Source: Acidobacteriaceae bacterium (GTDB lineage: Bacteria > Acidobacteriota > Terriglobia > Terriglobales > Acidobacteriaceae). From it: a stretch of 20,843 nucleotides of DNA. Shown piece by piece: positions 7,599 through 15,994 of this stretch. The stretch is from assembly GCA_027364815.1 (NCBI GenBank), contig DAHXOQ010000021.1:1-20843 (forward strand), in the 5' to 3' direction. A program made the translations under genes and the position numbers. The stretch's first letter is position 1, and each line of letters opens with the position of its first letter. Under the pieces are notes generated by a model. It had not been told where the DNA came from. It saw only the letters and a list, made by a program, of their open reading frames with translations, and ran no database searches.

Positions 7599-9185
7599 AT
7601 GGCAATCGTCGCCGGCGTCGATTTTGGAACTCTCAGCGTACGTACATCAATCGTCGATAGTGAGCGCGGGATGCTTGGCACTGCGGTCGCCGAGTACCCG
7701 CTGCATCGCAAACGCGAAGATCCGGAGTTTGCCACTCAATCTCATGCCGACCACATGAGTGCGCTGGTGAAGGCTACACGCGAAGCGATAAAGATTGCCG
7801 GCGTCTCAGGGGAGGATGTTCTCTCCATAGCGCTCGACACTACTGGATCGAGTGTTGTGATCGTCGGCAAAAATCTTGTTCCGCTCGACGATTATTACTT
7901 GTGGTGCGATCATCGCGCAAAAAATGAGGCGTCCCAGATCACCGCACTGGCCCACCAGGAAAAGCTTGAAGCTATCGAGTGGTGCGGTGGAGTTTACTCT
8001 TCGGAGTGGGGATTTTCCAAGCTGCTTCACTGGCTTCGCAACAATCCCGATAAGCGCGATCAGTTTGTCACCGCCTTCGAGCATTGCGACATGATTGCCG
8101 CTACACTCTGCGGCATTCACGATCCGAAGCTGGTAAAGCGGAGCATCTGCGCGATGGGACACAAGTGGATGTGGAACGCCAAGCTCGGCGGTTTGCCCCC
8201 GGAGAGCTTCCTCACTAAGATCGATCCGCTCCTCGCTGGCGTTCGAGAAAAACTTGATGGTTCTTATGCAACTTCAGACAAAATCGCCGGAACTCTTACT
8301 GTGGAGTGGGCAGAGAAACTTGGGTTGCGCGCTGGAATTCCGATTCCCGTCGGCGCATTTGATGCGCATTGGGATGCAATCGGCGCAGGAGCTCAACTGG
8401 GCGACGTGGTCAACGTGGTTGGCACAGCGAGCTGCATCATGGCTTATGCTGAATCCGCGCAACTTGTTCCCGGCGTTTGCGGCGTTGTGCAGGGCAGCAT
8501 TCATCCACAGCACACAGGCGTTGAAGCGGGGCTTTCGGCGATGGGTGATCTCTTTGCCACTATTGCGCGGCGCTCGAATACAACAGTTGCAGCGTTGACG
8601 CCGGGACTGGAAAACTACCGCGCCGGACAAACCGGACTGTTGCGCACCACGTGGGACAATGGCGACCGCACAATTCTTGTGAATCCATTTCTTGGTGGAA
8701 TCACCATCGGCTGGAACATGGTGCACACGGCGCAAGATGAGCTCTTCGCTGCAATCGAGGGAACGGCGATGCACACGCGCATCATCCTCGACCGCATGAA
8801 TGAGTACGGCGTACCCACGTCGCGCGTCATCAACGGCGGTGGCATCCCGCAGAAAAATAATGTGCTGAACCAGGTGTATGCCAATGCGTTTGGACGCCCC
8901 GTTCTGGTGCCGGAGAAAAGTATCACGAGCCTCGGTTCTGCGGTCTTTGCATTTCTTGCGGCAGGAGTCTTCAAGACAATTGAAGAAGCACAAGCAACAA
9001 TTTGTCCGAAGTACAAAATCTTCACTCCCGATCCTGAGCAAACTGCAATTTACAACGAACTCTACTCGATGTACCGCCGCGTCTATTTCGGATTTGGCAA
9101 ACCCGGCCACCCAGAAGATTTTTCGGATATTCTTCCAGCTCTTATCCGCATTTCGCGTGAGGCGCTGGCGTTGAAAAATGGCTGA
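7599..9185 (+). CDS. araB: Ribulokinase (FGGY sugar kinase)
   Basis: The enzyme phosphorylates L-ribulose with ATP, giving the substrate of AraD. The 528-residue length and motifs fit ribulokinase rather than xylulokinase or glycerol kinase: N-terminal GVDFGTLSVR (6-15), DTTGSSVV (80-87), WCDHRA (102-107), GGVYSSEWGFSKLLHW (130-145), KWMWN (189-193), and GAFDAHWDAIGAG (252-264) with the probable catalytic base Asp255. The C-terminal half keeps the second actin-like fold, including INGGGIPQKN and SLGSAVFAFLAAGVF. An AAGGGGA ribosome site (7586-7592) precedes the ATG by 6 nt. It is the last gene of the operon, ending 20 bp from the convergent exporter gene. The isomerase gene araA, which makes its substrate, is not in the window. 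Confidence 0.95.
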   Translation: MAIVAGVDFGTLSVRTSIVDSERGMLGTAVAEYPLHRKREDPEFATQSHADHMSALVKATREAIKIAGVSGEDVLSIALDTTGSSVVIVGKNLVPLDDYYLWCDHRAKNEASQITALAHQEKLEAIEWCGGVYSSEWGFSKLLHWLRNNPDKRDQFVTAFEHCDMIAATLCGIHDPKLVKRSICAMGHKWMWNAKLGGLPPESFLTKIDPLLAGVREKLDGSYATSDKIAGTLTVEWAEKLGLRAGIPIPVGAFDAHWDAIGAGAQLGDVVNVVGTASCIMAYAESAQLVPGVCGVVQGSIHPQHTGVEAGLSAMGDLFATIARRSNTTVAALTPGLENYRAGQTGLLRTTWDNGDRTILVNPFLGGITIGWNMVHTAQDELFAAIEGTAMHTRIILDRMNEYGVPTSRVINGGGIPQKNNVLNQVYANAFGRPVLVPEKSITSLGSAVFAFLAAGVFKTIEEAQATICPKYKIFTPDPEQTAIYNELYSMYRRVYFGFGKPGHPEDFSDILPALIRISREALALKNG

Positions 9186-9205
9186 ATCCCATTGTTAGAC
9201 CCATG

Positions 9206-11449
9206 TCAATCGTTCTTCGCAACAGTCGTAGCGCTTGATTTAGAAAGCCCACCAGGCCACCAGTTCCAATCGCCGGCAATTCGCAACAGCGCAGGGCCGA
9301 TCACAATTCGAACCAGAGTCGCGTCAATAAACACTGCAACAGCAAGCGTAAATCCGATCATTTTAACGACCATGAAATTTCCAAATGTGAATGCGGCAAA
9401 AACAACAATCATGATTGCCGCGGCGCTTGTAATTAGTCCCGCTGTTCTGGCCATCCCCTCTGGAATCGCCTCCAATTCGCTAAGTCCGCTCCTCCTGGCT
9501 TCAAGAACACGCGCCACAAGAAACACTTCGTAATCCATGCTGAGTCCGAAGACAATTGCAAAAGTAACAATGGGAACCAGCGGGAAGACGCTCCCAGTTC
9601 CGCTTGGGAGTCCCAGTAACTTGCTTCCATGCCCATCTTGAAAAACAAGAACCAATGCACCGAAAGAAGCAGCCACTGAAATCAGGTTCAGAATGATGGC
9701 CTTCACTGCGGCGAAGAGTGAGCGGAAGCCGGCCAGCAACGCCACAAGTGTTCCCACCACCACCAGTGACGTTACCGGAATCAGGTGATTACTCACGATC
9801 GTCTGATAATCGGCATTGAGCGCAGGAATGCCGCCGACAAGCAGAGTGGCTCCGGGAACTCCGGTGAGAGCAGTTGCGCCAGTCTTCCGTAGATCCCGCA
9901 CCCAGTCGACCTGATCGCGCAGTGAAGTAGAACTTGCAGGCAACACCTCAAGCAGCGCCGCACGGCCGTCACTGCTGAGAAACGTTCTGTGCGTCTCGCG
10001 CGAGAGATCGGTAAGCGAAGCACGATCGCCATCCACAACTGTGGTGATTGAAATGACGCGGGCGCAACGCGGGTCTTTCGCGAGCCGCTTCGAGAGCTGA
10101 TCAATTGCATTCCAACCCGCGTCAGTTTGCGCAATGGAATCCGGCAGCTCCACAATCAGGCGCAACGACTGAACAACGCCATCCCTATCCATGTGTTCAA
10201 GAGTGTGTAGAGCATGAACAGATTCCGCAGTCTGAGGGAGCCAATCTCCCTTAGGCAGACTTGTATCGAGATGCGTGGCCTGCCATGCGAGCAGCATCAA
10301 TGGCGTGCCAGCGAGCAAGATCGCAAGCCATGGATGTGCGACAATCACCTTTCCCCATCTCCTCCAGCGACTACACGACAAACTTTCCATAGGCCCAGAA
10401 CTGCACTTGTCCAACTTCGCAGTAAAGGGCAACTTGCCGGTATCAATGCGCTTGCCAAGCAATGCCAACACTGCCGGGACCAGGGTATTTGTCAGTAATA
10501 CACTCATGCCGGCTACCAGGATTCCGGCAATGCCGATGGAGCGGATTTCAGTAATCGGAACCGTCAGTAGAGCTAAAAATCCGATTGCAACCGTGGACGC
10601 TGAAATCAAAAGTGTGCGGCCCGCCTGACGTGCCGCGATGGCAGAGGCTGCGGGTCCATCATGCCCTGCCAAGATCGCTTCACGGAAGCGACTGACCATG
10701 AGAAGTGCATAGTCAATTCCCAGTCCCAAACCAAGCATAGTTGCCAAACTCTGCACCAGAATCGACAAGTGAAAGCGCTCGGCAAGTAATCCGCAAATGG
10801 CCAGGGTGATTGCGATTGCAAGCTGGCCTACGGCAATGGGAATGATCGCCGCAACCAAACTCCCGAAAGCCAGTAACAGCAAAATAAGAGTGGCTGGAAT
10901 CACCAGGGTTTCGCCGCGAGCGACGTCTTCAGTACTCGCCTTATGAATGTCGAAATTCAGCGGTGTCTCGCCGGTCAATTCGATTTTGACCGCCGGATAA
11001 CGGGGACGCAATTGATTTTCTAGTGCGTGCTCGCGGTCGTGAAGCATGGGAACCAGCGACTCAACCGGCCCCTCAGTCGACGCGAGTCCGACGAGAACAA
11101 AGGTTCCGCCACCTTTACCCAGAAAAATCGGATCACGCAATTCTAGATGGGAAACAACACCGGAGACTCCGGGCTCTTCTTTGAGGCTGGCTACAATCGT
11201 TGCCAGCGCCTGCTCGCCTTCCTCCGAATCCGCAGGTGGCAATCCCTGAACCACCAGTACCACGCGGTCAACGAACGGCGAACGAAAACGCGTATTCAAT
11301 TCCTGGCGGACAGTTTCTGCTTCGCTGCCGTCGACGCGCGTTGCCGTCTCCAAACGGCGTTCGGCGTGAAATGAGTATGGTAGCAGTGCGATGACTGCGA
11401 TAAGAACTATCCCGGCCAACCAGTAGCGTCGTTTTTGATCGAGACTCAT
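9206..11449 (-). CDS. MMPL-family RND exporter
   Basis: This 747-residue inner-membrane transporter has the MMPL architecture. A first helix (about 10-26) is followed by a large external loop (about 30-175) and a block of helices with GLGLGIDYALL (240-250). A second loop and a second helix block with GLSMDYEVFL (about 636-645) come next. The paired Asp-Tyr residues (Asp246/Tyr247, Asp639/Tyr640) match the proton-relay positions of MmpL proteins. The C-terminus carries GDWNWWPGG, typical of the family. Members use the proton gradient to export lipids or drugs. No membrane-fusion or TolC-type partner is adjacent. The ATG at 11449 has AAGGAG only 3 nt upstream. It is convergent with araB and divergent from the secreted protein at 11576. 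Lipid export linked to the nearby fatty-acid genes is speculative. Confidence 0.92.
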   Translation of the reverse strand: MSLDQKRRYWLAGIVLIAVIALLPYSFHAERRLETATRVDGSEAETVRQELNTRFRSPFVDRVVLVVQGLPPADSEEGEQALATIVASLKEEPGVSGVVSHLELRDPIFLGKGGGTFVLVGLASTEGPVESLVPMLHDREHALENQLRPRYPAVKIELTGETPLNFDIHKASTEDVARGETLVIPATLILLLLAFGSLVAAIIPIAVGQLAIAITLAICGLLAERFHLSILVQSLATMLGLGLGIDYALLMVSRFREAILAGHDGPAASAIAARQAGRTLLISASTVAIGFLALLTVPITEIRSIGIAGILVAGMSVLLTNTLVPAVLALLGKRIDTGKLPFTAKLDKCSSGPMESLSCSRWRRWGKVIVAHPWLAILLAGTPLMLLAWQATHLDTSLPKGDWLPQTAESVHALHTLEHMDRDGVVQSLRLIVELPDSIAQTDAGWNAIDQLSKRLAKDPRCARVISITTVVDGDRASLTDLSRETHRTFLSSDGRAALLEVLPASSTSLRDQVDWVRDLRKTGATALTGVPGATLLVGGIPALNADYQTIVSNHLIPVTSLVVVGTLVALLAGFRSLFAAVKAIILNLISVAASFGALVLVFQDGHGSKLLGLPSGTGSVFPLVPIVTFAIVFGLSMDYEVFLVARVLEARRSGLSELEAIPEGMARTAGLITSAAAIMIVVFAAFTFGNFMVVKMIGFTLAVAVFIDATLVRIVIGPALLRIAGDWNWWPGGLSKSSATTVAKND

Positions 11450-11575
11450 GAACTCCTTAAAATCAGCACATAAAATAATAATATTATTATTCTACGCTGA
11501 CCTAGAAGGGCTTAAATGGTCAAAATAAGTACCTAAGCCTATTCCAGAGTCATTCAAGGTTCGTATAGTATAAGC
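11450..11575. promoter_or_regulatory. Divergent promoter region with two dyads
   Basis: AATAATAATATTATTATT (11474-11491) is a perfect 18-bp palindrome. A second dyad pairs GGCTTA (11509-11514) plus GGT (11518-11520) with ACC plus TAAGCC (11531-11539), leaving a 3-nt bulge. TATAGT (11564-11569) lies at a -10 distance from the ATG at 11576; no good -35 box was seen. These elements sit between the exporter and the divergent secreted-protein gene and could control both. Confidence 0.45.
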
Positions 11576-12448
11576 ATGCATATTCGAAACACACGCCTCT
11601 CCCACTTGATTGAATCTGCTAAGGGCTACGAACTCGCAGTTTTAGCAGGACACAGTCAAAAACTCGCTTTGCTTGGCGTGCTCGTCGCTGTTCAAATAGC
11701 CGCCGCTCACCTTCGCGCTCAAGACCCGCGCATCGGGTCCTGGACGCTCGTCTCTGCGCAATCTACGCTCGACCCGGCAAACAAATTGTCCATCACTTCC
11801 GGGCATGATGGAATACGTGTACTCATGTCAGGCGAAACTCACATCGATTTTACGGTGAACAAAAACGGGAATGAGACGCCAGTGCCGAGCAATCCCGCCT
11901 TCAATCAAGTTCAACTGCATCGTATTGACAAGAAACAGTCCGAGGTCATTGAGAAAAAAGATGGCGTTCTCGTAGCAACTATTCGCGAGATGATTTCGAG
12001 TGATGGGAATGAACTGACTGTAACGACGATGAAGAAAGGCCAGCCCGACAAGATCGCCGTGTGGACGCGCAGTGGCGGCGCCAAAGTAGCCAACGACCCA
12101 ATGGCTGGCGAGTGGACTGAAGATCTCAGCAAAACTCTTCTGCGCCAGGGCTTGTCATATAAGTTTGAGTCGGATGGAAATAATGGGGTGCGTTTTTCAG
12201 GCAACTTCAGCTACACGGCCCGTTTTGACGGAAAGCAGTATGATCTGAAGAACTCACGCAACGATACTGTGACGCTCCAACTTGTCGATGCTAACACTGT
12301 GGATGCAATTTACCAGCGGGACAATCAACAAGCTCAAAAGGACAGGTGGGTAGTTAGCGCCAATCATCAGCAGATGACGCTAACCACCACAGGAACCCTT
12401 GAAACCGGACAGAAATTGAGTGAGAAATTGGTCTTCAAGCGGCAGTAA
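11576..12448 (+). CDS. Secreted protein of unknown function with two similar halves
   Basis: I do not recognise a named family. The 290-residue protein has an unusually long N-terminal region (about 28 residues), then a hydrophobic stretch (LALLGVLVAVQIAAAHLRAQ) ending near residue 49 that looks like a signal peptide. The mature part seems to be two related beta-rich units of about 110 residues. The first begins IGSWTLVSAQSTLDP and the second AGEWTEDLSK. Each continues with a GxRxxxxG-type strand, an Asp-rich turn, an RE/RW strand and a threonine-rich LTVTT/MTLTTTG strand. This suggests a lipocalin-like or small barrel fold, but I see no catalytic motif. There is no ribosome site, and a -10-like TATAGT is placed for a leaderless message. 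Its 3' end overlaps the convergent acyl-AMP ligase gene by 14 bp. Confidence 0.78.
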   Translation: MHIRNTRLSHLIESAKGYELAVLAGHSQKLALLGVLVAVQIAAAHLRAQDPRIGSWTLVSAQSTLDPANKLSITSGHDGIRVLMSGETHIDFTVNKNGNETPVPSNPAFNQVQLHRIDKKQSEVIEKKDGVLVATIREMISSDGNELTVTTMKKGQPDKIAVWTRSGGAKVANDPMAGEWTEDLSKTLLRQGLSYKFESDGNNGVRFSGNFSYTARFDGKQYDLKNSRNDTVTLQLVDANTVDAIYQRDNQQAQKDRWVVSANHQQMTLTTTGTLETGQKLSEKLVFKRQ

Positions 12449-15400
12449 CGGGCGATGCATCCGTGCATGCCACAGAGCTGCTGACCGGTAACACTGCATC
12501 GTGTTCACGAGCTGCAACGGAGATGATGCCCTTGCGGTTCATGAACTTCAAAATGCCGCTGACAACATCTTCGAGCGATGGATCCGCGATGCCCCACTCG
12601 GATGCGTTGCGGGCCTCTTGATAGGCGGAGTTGTCGTAGCGCTTGAACTCCATCGAAGAAATGTTGTCCACCGAGCCCACCAGAAAATCAAGCAGCGGAA
12701 AAAGAAGATCTTCCTTGCGGCATCGACGAATCAGTTCGGGAACAAATTCTTTAATGCCGAAGATTTCAAATTGCCGTCCCGTCATCTTGGTGATGAGGTT
12801 GGTGATATCCATCATGTTCGCGTAATCGTCGCGCACAACATTGTAGGTTTTGTTCTCAGTGCCGGGCGTGGTCGAAATGGCAACAATATTATTAGCCACA
12901 ATGTCGGCGGGCACAAAACTAACCTGGTTGAGTGCATCAACTCCAATGCCGTGATTGACCATGAATGCAACGAGGCGCACCGCGATATCGAAGTTATTGC
13001 CGCCGCCGGTAATCGAGGGGCTAACCAGCGCGGGACGGAAGATGCGTACGGAAAGTCCCTTGCTGCGCGCGTCTTCAACCACCTTCTCGGCAACCCATTT
13101 TGACTGGCTGTAACCGAAATCGAGAAGTTCCATGTTCTCGTTTCCATTTGTCTCGTACAAAACGCTCTTGACCGCCCAGCCATAGATGAAGGTAGTCGAA
13201 ATGTAATTCAGATCCTTGGGCTTGCCTTCAAAGGCCAGCTTCAAAATTTCATTCGTTCCGAGCACATTCGATTCACGCATGCGGTCATAGTTGAAGAGAT
13301 AGTTCACCGTCGCGCCATTGTGGTAAACCGTGTCCATTTCATTGGCAAGGAAATCCCAAACATCTTGCGTCAGCCCCAGTTTCGGGTGGCCAAGATCACC
13401 ACAGACAGCAACTACGCGCTCCTCAAACATCTGCATCAGACCCGGCGCACATGGACCCATTGATTCCATCGCTGCGCGCAATCTTTGTTTGCCCTGCTCT
13501 TCATCGGAAGACCTGACGAGAACATGAAGCTTCGCTTGCGTTTGTTCCAGAAGGCTTTTCATCAGGAATGGCCCGACAAAACCCGTACCGCCAGTGAGCA
13601 GTATGTGATTCAGTACCTGGTTGGCAGGCAAAGGCGCAGGCGCCTTCGGTGTGAAAGTGAGCTTCCGGTCATCGCTCATCAACTGGTTTTCAGCCTGGCG
13701 CTGTTCTTCACGGAAAGTGCCCAATGAATGGCGCAGCATCTCCAGCGCTTCTTCCGGAGCGCTCTCCAACTGTGCGGCCAGTTGGAAAAGCTCTGCCACG
13801 CTCACACGCTGAATCACGCCAATATCGACCTGGCGCGCAAGCATCTCGGCGCCCTTGTCCTTCAGAAGCTCCTTGAGTTCGTGCATGAAAACAACAAGAT
13901 CAAGCGAATCCAATCCAGCTTCGACAAGGTTGTATGTCTCTTTGCCTGTCAGATTGTACTTGGCTTTCAATTCGTCGAAAGATGTCTTGATCTCAGTTCC
14001 AGTCTCACTTACACCGGCATCTTTCTCCCTTGAGAACTCATTGAGAACGGTAAACTCGCCATCCAGCCACATCTGCTTGGTCTTGTGGCGCATGATCTTC
14101 CCCGAACTGGTTCTCGGAATCGCGCGCGGCGCAATGAAGGAGATCAAAGCCACTTCCACATTGAGATAATTCCTCACCGCCAATGCAACCTGGCGCGCTT
14201 CAGGAATCATCTTGGGATTCTTGACTTCGGCCACAATAGCAAGTGCCGGCTCGCTGTCTTCATGAATCTGGAAAGCTGCAATGCAGCCTCCGCGGATCAG
14301 TCCCGATGCTTTCTCTACAACGTTCTCAATATCCTGCGGATAATAATTTTGACCGCGCAGAATAATCATGTCCTTGATGCGGCCGCAAACATAGAGTTCG
14401 CCTTCGTGGAAGAAACCCATGTCACCCGTGCGCAGATAGCCATCTTCATAGGGACTATCGTCAACGAGCCGCGCGCGAAATTGCTTCTGCGTCAGTTCAG
14501 GATTATTCCAGTAACCCAGACATTTGCCGCATCCAGCGATCCATATTTCGCCAACTTCTCCATCCTTGAGTGCGACGTGCTGCTCCGGGTCCACAATCTT
14601 GACGTCAAAACCCGTAATAGGCCTTCCGCAACTGACTATTTGAGTCGAGGCATCAATTTCATAGACCTCGGAAATCATGCGCGCTTTGCCCAGGGCGAGT
14701 GCGCGCTTGTTGACGGATACAATATTGCGGCCGTGGAGTGTAACCGCGAGAGTATTCTCGGCCAGCCCAAAGGCCGCATAAAAACTCTCCGACTTGAGTC
14801 CATAAGGTTGAAATGTCTCAAGGAATCGGGTAAACGTATCAGCTTTTACAGGCTCGGCGGCCACCATCAGCACTTTGAGCGAACTCAGATCGCAACCTTC
14901 CATGCTTTCCTTGGAAAGCCTGCCGGCGCGCAGACAATAATCGTAAGCAAAATTCGGCGCCGCTGTCGCCGTAGCCTGATAGGTATGCATCGTGTCGAAC
15001 CAGAGTATCGGACGCTGAATAAAATCCATCGAAGAAAAGCCGTACGTGGTGCCGCCTCTGAGCGCAGGATAAAGATAGCAACCAATCAGCCCCATGTCGT
15101 GATACTGAGGGAGCCACGAAACAACAATAGGGTTGGCATGGTCTATAACGAGTTCGCACGTATCGAGGATGTTCTCGTGTGTCACTATCACACCCTTGGG
15201 CTCCATCGTCGACCCGGAGGTGTATTGAAGAAAGAGAATCTTCGACGCTTCCTTAAATGTTTCACCCGCATATGTGTCCACATAATCTTCCGACACGATC
15301 CAGGGCAAGCCTGAAATATAGTCAACATCGACACCCGAGGTTGCGACACCACTGCGGGTAAGATTTGTTTTCAGGGAGGCGTGGTAGTCACCGCTGGTTA

Positions 15401-15749
15401 AAATTCCAGCCGCCTGGCAATCCTTGGCAATGTGAACCATTTTGTAAAGAGCGCTCTGAAAGCCGCGTGAACTCGGAGGATAGACTGGCACAGGAATCAA
15501 TCCCGCGCGCACGCATCCAAAAAACGCGCAAATCATCTCCAGGCCCGGAGGATAGGCCAGCAGCAAGCGGTCTTCCGTCTTGAAAAGACCTTCTTTGCGC
15601 AAGTGTCCTGCTATCGACTTCGTTCGTTCAATAAATGTCTCGTAGGTGTAGCTTTCAATTGGATTGCCGTTCAGGTCAAGGAATGAATAAAGGAGCTTAT
15701 CTGGGTGCTCATCACCGAGCCTATCCAATTGGTCCAAAATCGTCTTCAT
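12435..15749 (-). CDS. Fatty acyl-AMP ligase - acyl carrier protein - thioester reductase fusion
   Basis: The 1,104-residue, three-part enzyme is predicted to activate a fatty acid as acyl-AMP, load it on its own carrier domain and release it by NAD(P)H reduction as an aldehyde or alcohol. The adenylation part (1-570) has LLLAYPPGLEMICAFFGCVRAG early, YTSGST (176-181), GYLRTGD (437-443) and PRTSSGK with Lys551. Insert text such as VNKRALALGKARMI (346-359) resembles acyl-AMP ligases (FAAL) rather than acyl-CoA synthetases. The carrier part (about 585-665) has GLDSL with Ser615 as phosphopantetheine site. The reductase (about 712-1075) has TGGTGFVG (719-726), STT (851-853) and the YxxxK pair Tyr880/Lys884. 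No phosphopantetheinyl transferase is adjacent. The start at 15749 is the first ATG in frame, with a weak ribosome site. It is divergent from the desaturase-P450 pair. Stand-alone reductase-type lipid or polyketide loading enzymes are alternatives for the role. Confidence 0.92.
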   Translation of the reverse strand: MKTILDQLDRLGDEHPDKLLYSFLDLNGNPIESYTYETFIERTKSIAGHLRKEGLFKTEDRLLLAYPPGLEMICAFFGCVRAGLIPVPVYPPSSRGFQSALYKMVHIAKDCQAAGILTSGDYHASLKTNLTRSGVATSGVDVDYISGLPWIVSEDYVDTYAGETFKEASKILFLQYTSGSTMEPKGVIVTHENILDTCELVIDHANPIVVSWLPQYHDMGLIGCYLYPALRGGTTYGFSSMDFIQRPILWFDTMHTYQATATAAPNFAYDYCLRAGRLSKESMEGCDLSSLKVLMVAAEPVKADTFTRFLETFQPYGLKSESFYAAFGLAENTLAVTLHGRNIVSVNKRALALGKARMISEVYEIDASTQIVSCGRPITGFDVKIVDPEQHVALKDGEVGEIWIAGCGKCLGYWNNPELTQKQFRARLVDDSPYEDGYLRTGDMGFFHEGELYVCGRIKDMIILRGQNYYPQDIENVVEKASGLIRGGCIAAFQIHEDSEPALAIVAEVKNPKMIPEARQVALAVRNYLNVEVALISFIAPRAIPRTSSGKIMRHKTKQMWLDGEFTVLNEFSREKDAGVSETGTEIKTSFDELKAKYNLTGKETYNLVEAGLDSLDLVVFMHELKELLKDKGAEMLARQVDIGVIQRVSVAELFQLAAQLESAPEEALEMLRHSLGTFREEQRQAENQLMSDDRKLTFTPKAPAPLPANQVLNHILLTGGTGFVGPFLMKSLLEQTQAKLHVLVRSSDEEQGKQRLRAAMESMGPCAPGLMQMFEERVVAVCGDLGHPKLGLTQDVWDFLANEMDTVYHNGATVNYLFNYDRMRESNVLGTNEILKLAFEGKPKDLNYISTTFIYGWAVKSVLYETNGNENMELLDFGYSQSKWVAEKVVEDARSKGLSVRIFRPALVSPSITGGGNNFDIAVRLVAFMVNHGIGVDALNQVSFVPADIVANNIVAISTTPGTENKTYNVVRDDYANMMDITNLITKMTGRQFEIFGIKEFVPELIRRCRKEDLLFPLLDFLVGSVDNISSMEFKRYDNSAYQEARNASEWGIADPSLEDVVSGILKFMNRKGIISVAAREHDAVLPVSSSVACTDASPVTAA

Positions 15750-15884
15750 AGTAGGTCCGCGATACCCTTCTTTTGTTGCGGGATTAAAAAGCTTGGTCCG
15801 TCAGAAGCAGAAAACGTCTTTCACTGCCCGTACCAAGGTGAGGTGAAAATACAACTTGTCTCAGAGTGGGGGAACTCTTTAGTG

Positions 15885-15910
15885 TAGACCAATTGTGAGT
15901 ACATTGGCTA
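15885..15910. repeat. Inverted repeat TAG-CCAAT / ATTGG-CTA
   Basis: CCAAT (15889-15893) and ATTGG (15903-15907) form a perfect dyad with 9-nt spacer, extended by TAG (15885-15887) and CTA (15908-15910) with one bulged A. It lies about 140 bp before the ligase gene and is a candidate operator. Confidence 0.45.
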
Positions 15911-15971
15911 ACCGAATTTGTCCATGCACCGCTCGGTCCGGTCGGGTACAAATCCCCGTGACAGCCGAAGG

Positions 15972-15994
15972 CACAAGATAGGGGGAGTCTTGTG
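15972..15994. repeat. Hairpin CACAAGA / TCTTGTG with G-rich loop
   Basis: A perfect 7-bp stem (15972-15978 and 15988-15994) encloses TAGGGGGAG. GGGGG in the loop can alternatively pair with CCCCC at 16014-16018, with AGTC/GAC pairing beside it. Mutually exclusive pairings are the shape of a switch, but no known riboswitch class was recognised. Confidence 0.4.

Noticed and set aside
8274..9110. A 278-residue minus-strand open frame
   Set aside because: It is antisense to araB, is rich in Cys, Arg and His as expected of a shadow frame, and has no motif.
14085..15314. A 409-residue plus-strand open frame
   Set aside because: It lies fully antisense to the adenylation domain of the ligase fusion, whose motifs are unambiguous. 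It shows no domain of its own.
12435..15749. Assignment of the fusion as a carboxylic acid reductase or acyl-CoA synthetase
   Set aside because: The adenylation domain carries text typical of acyl-AMP ligases (residues about 330-380) and the first 100 residues match that branch. Carboxylic acid reductases have a different adenylation domain, although the ligase-carrier-reductase order is the same.
15940..15956. A T-arm-like string (GGGTACAAATCCC) suggesting a tRNA
   Set aside because: The T-loop deviates from TTCRANT, the stem does not reach five pairs, and no matching acceptor, D-arm or anticodon arm surrounds it.
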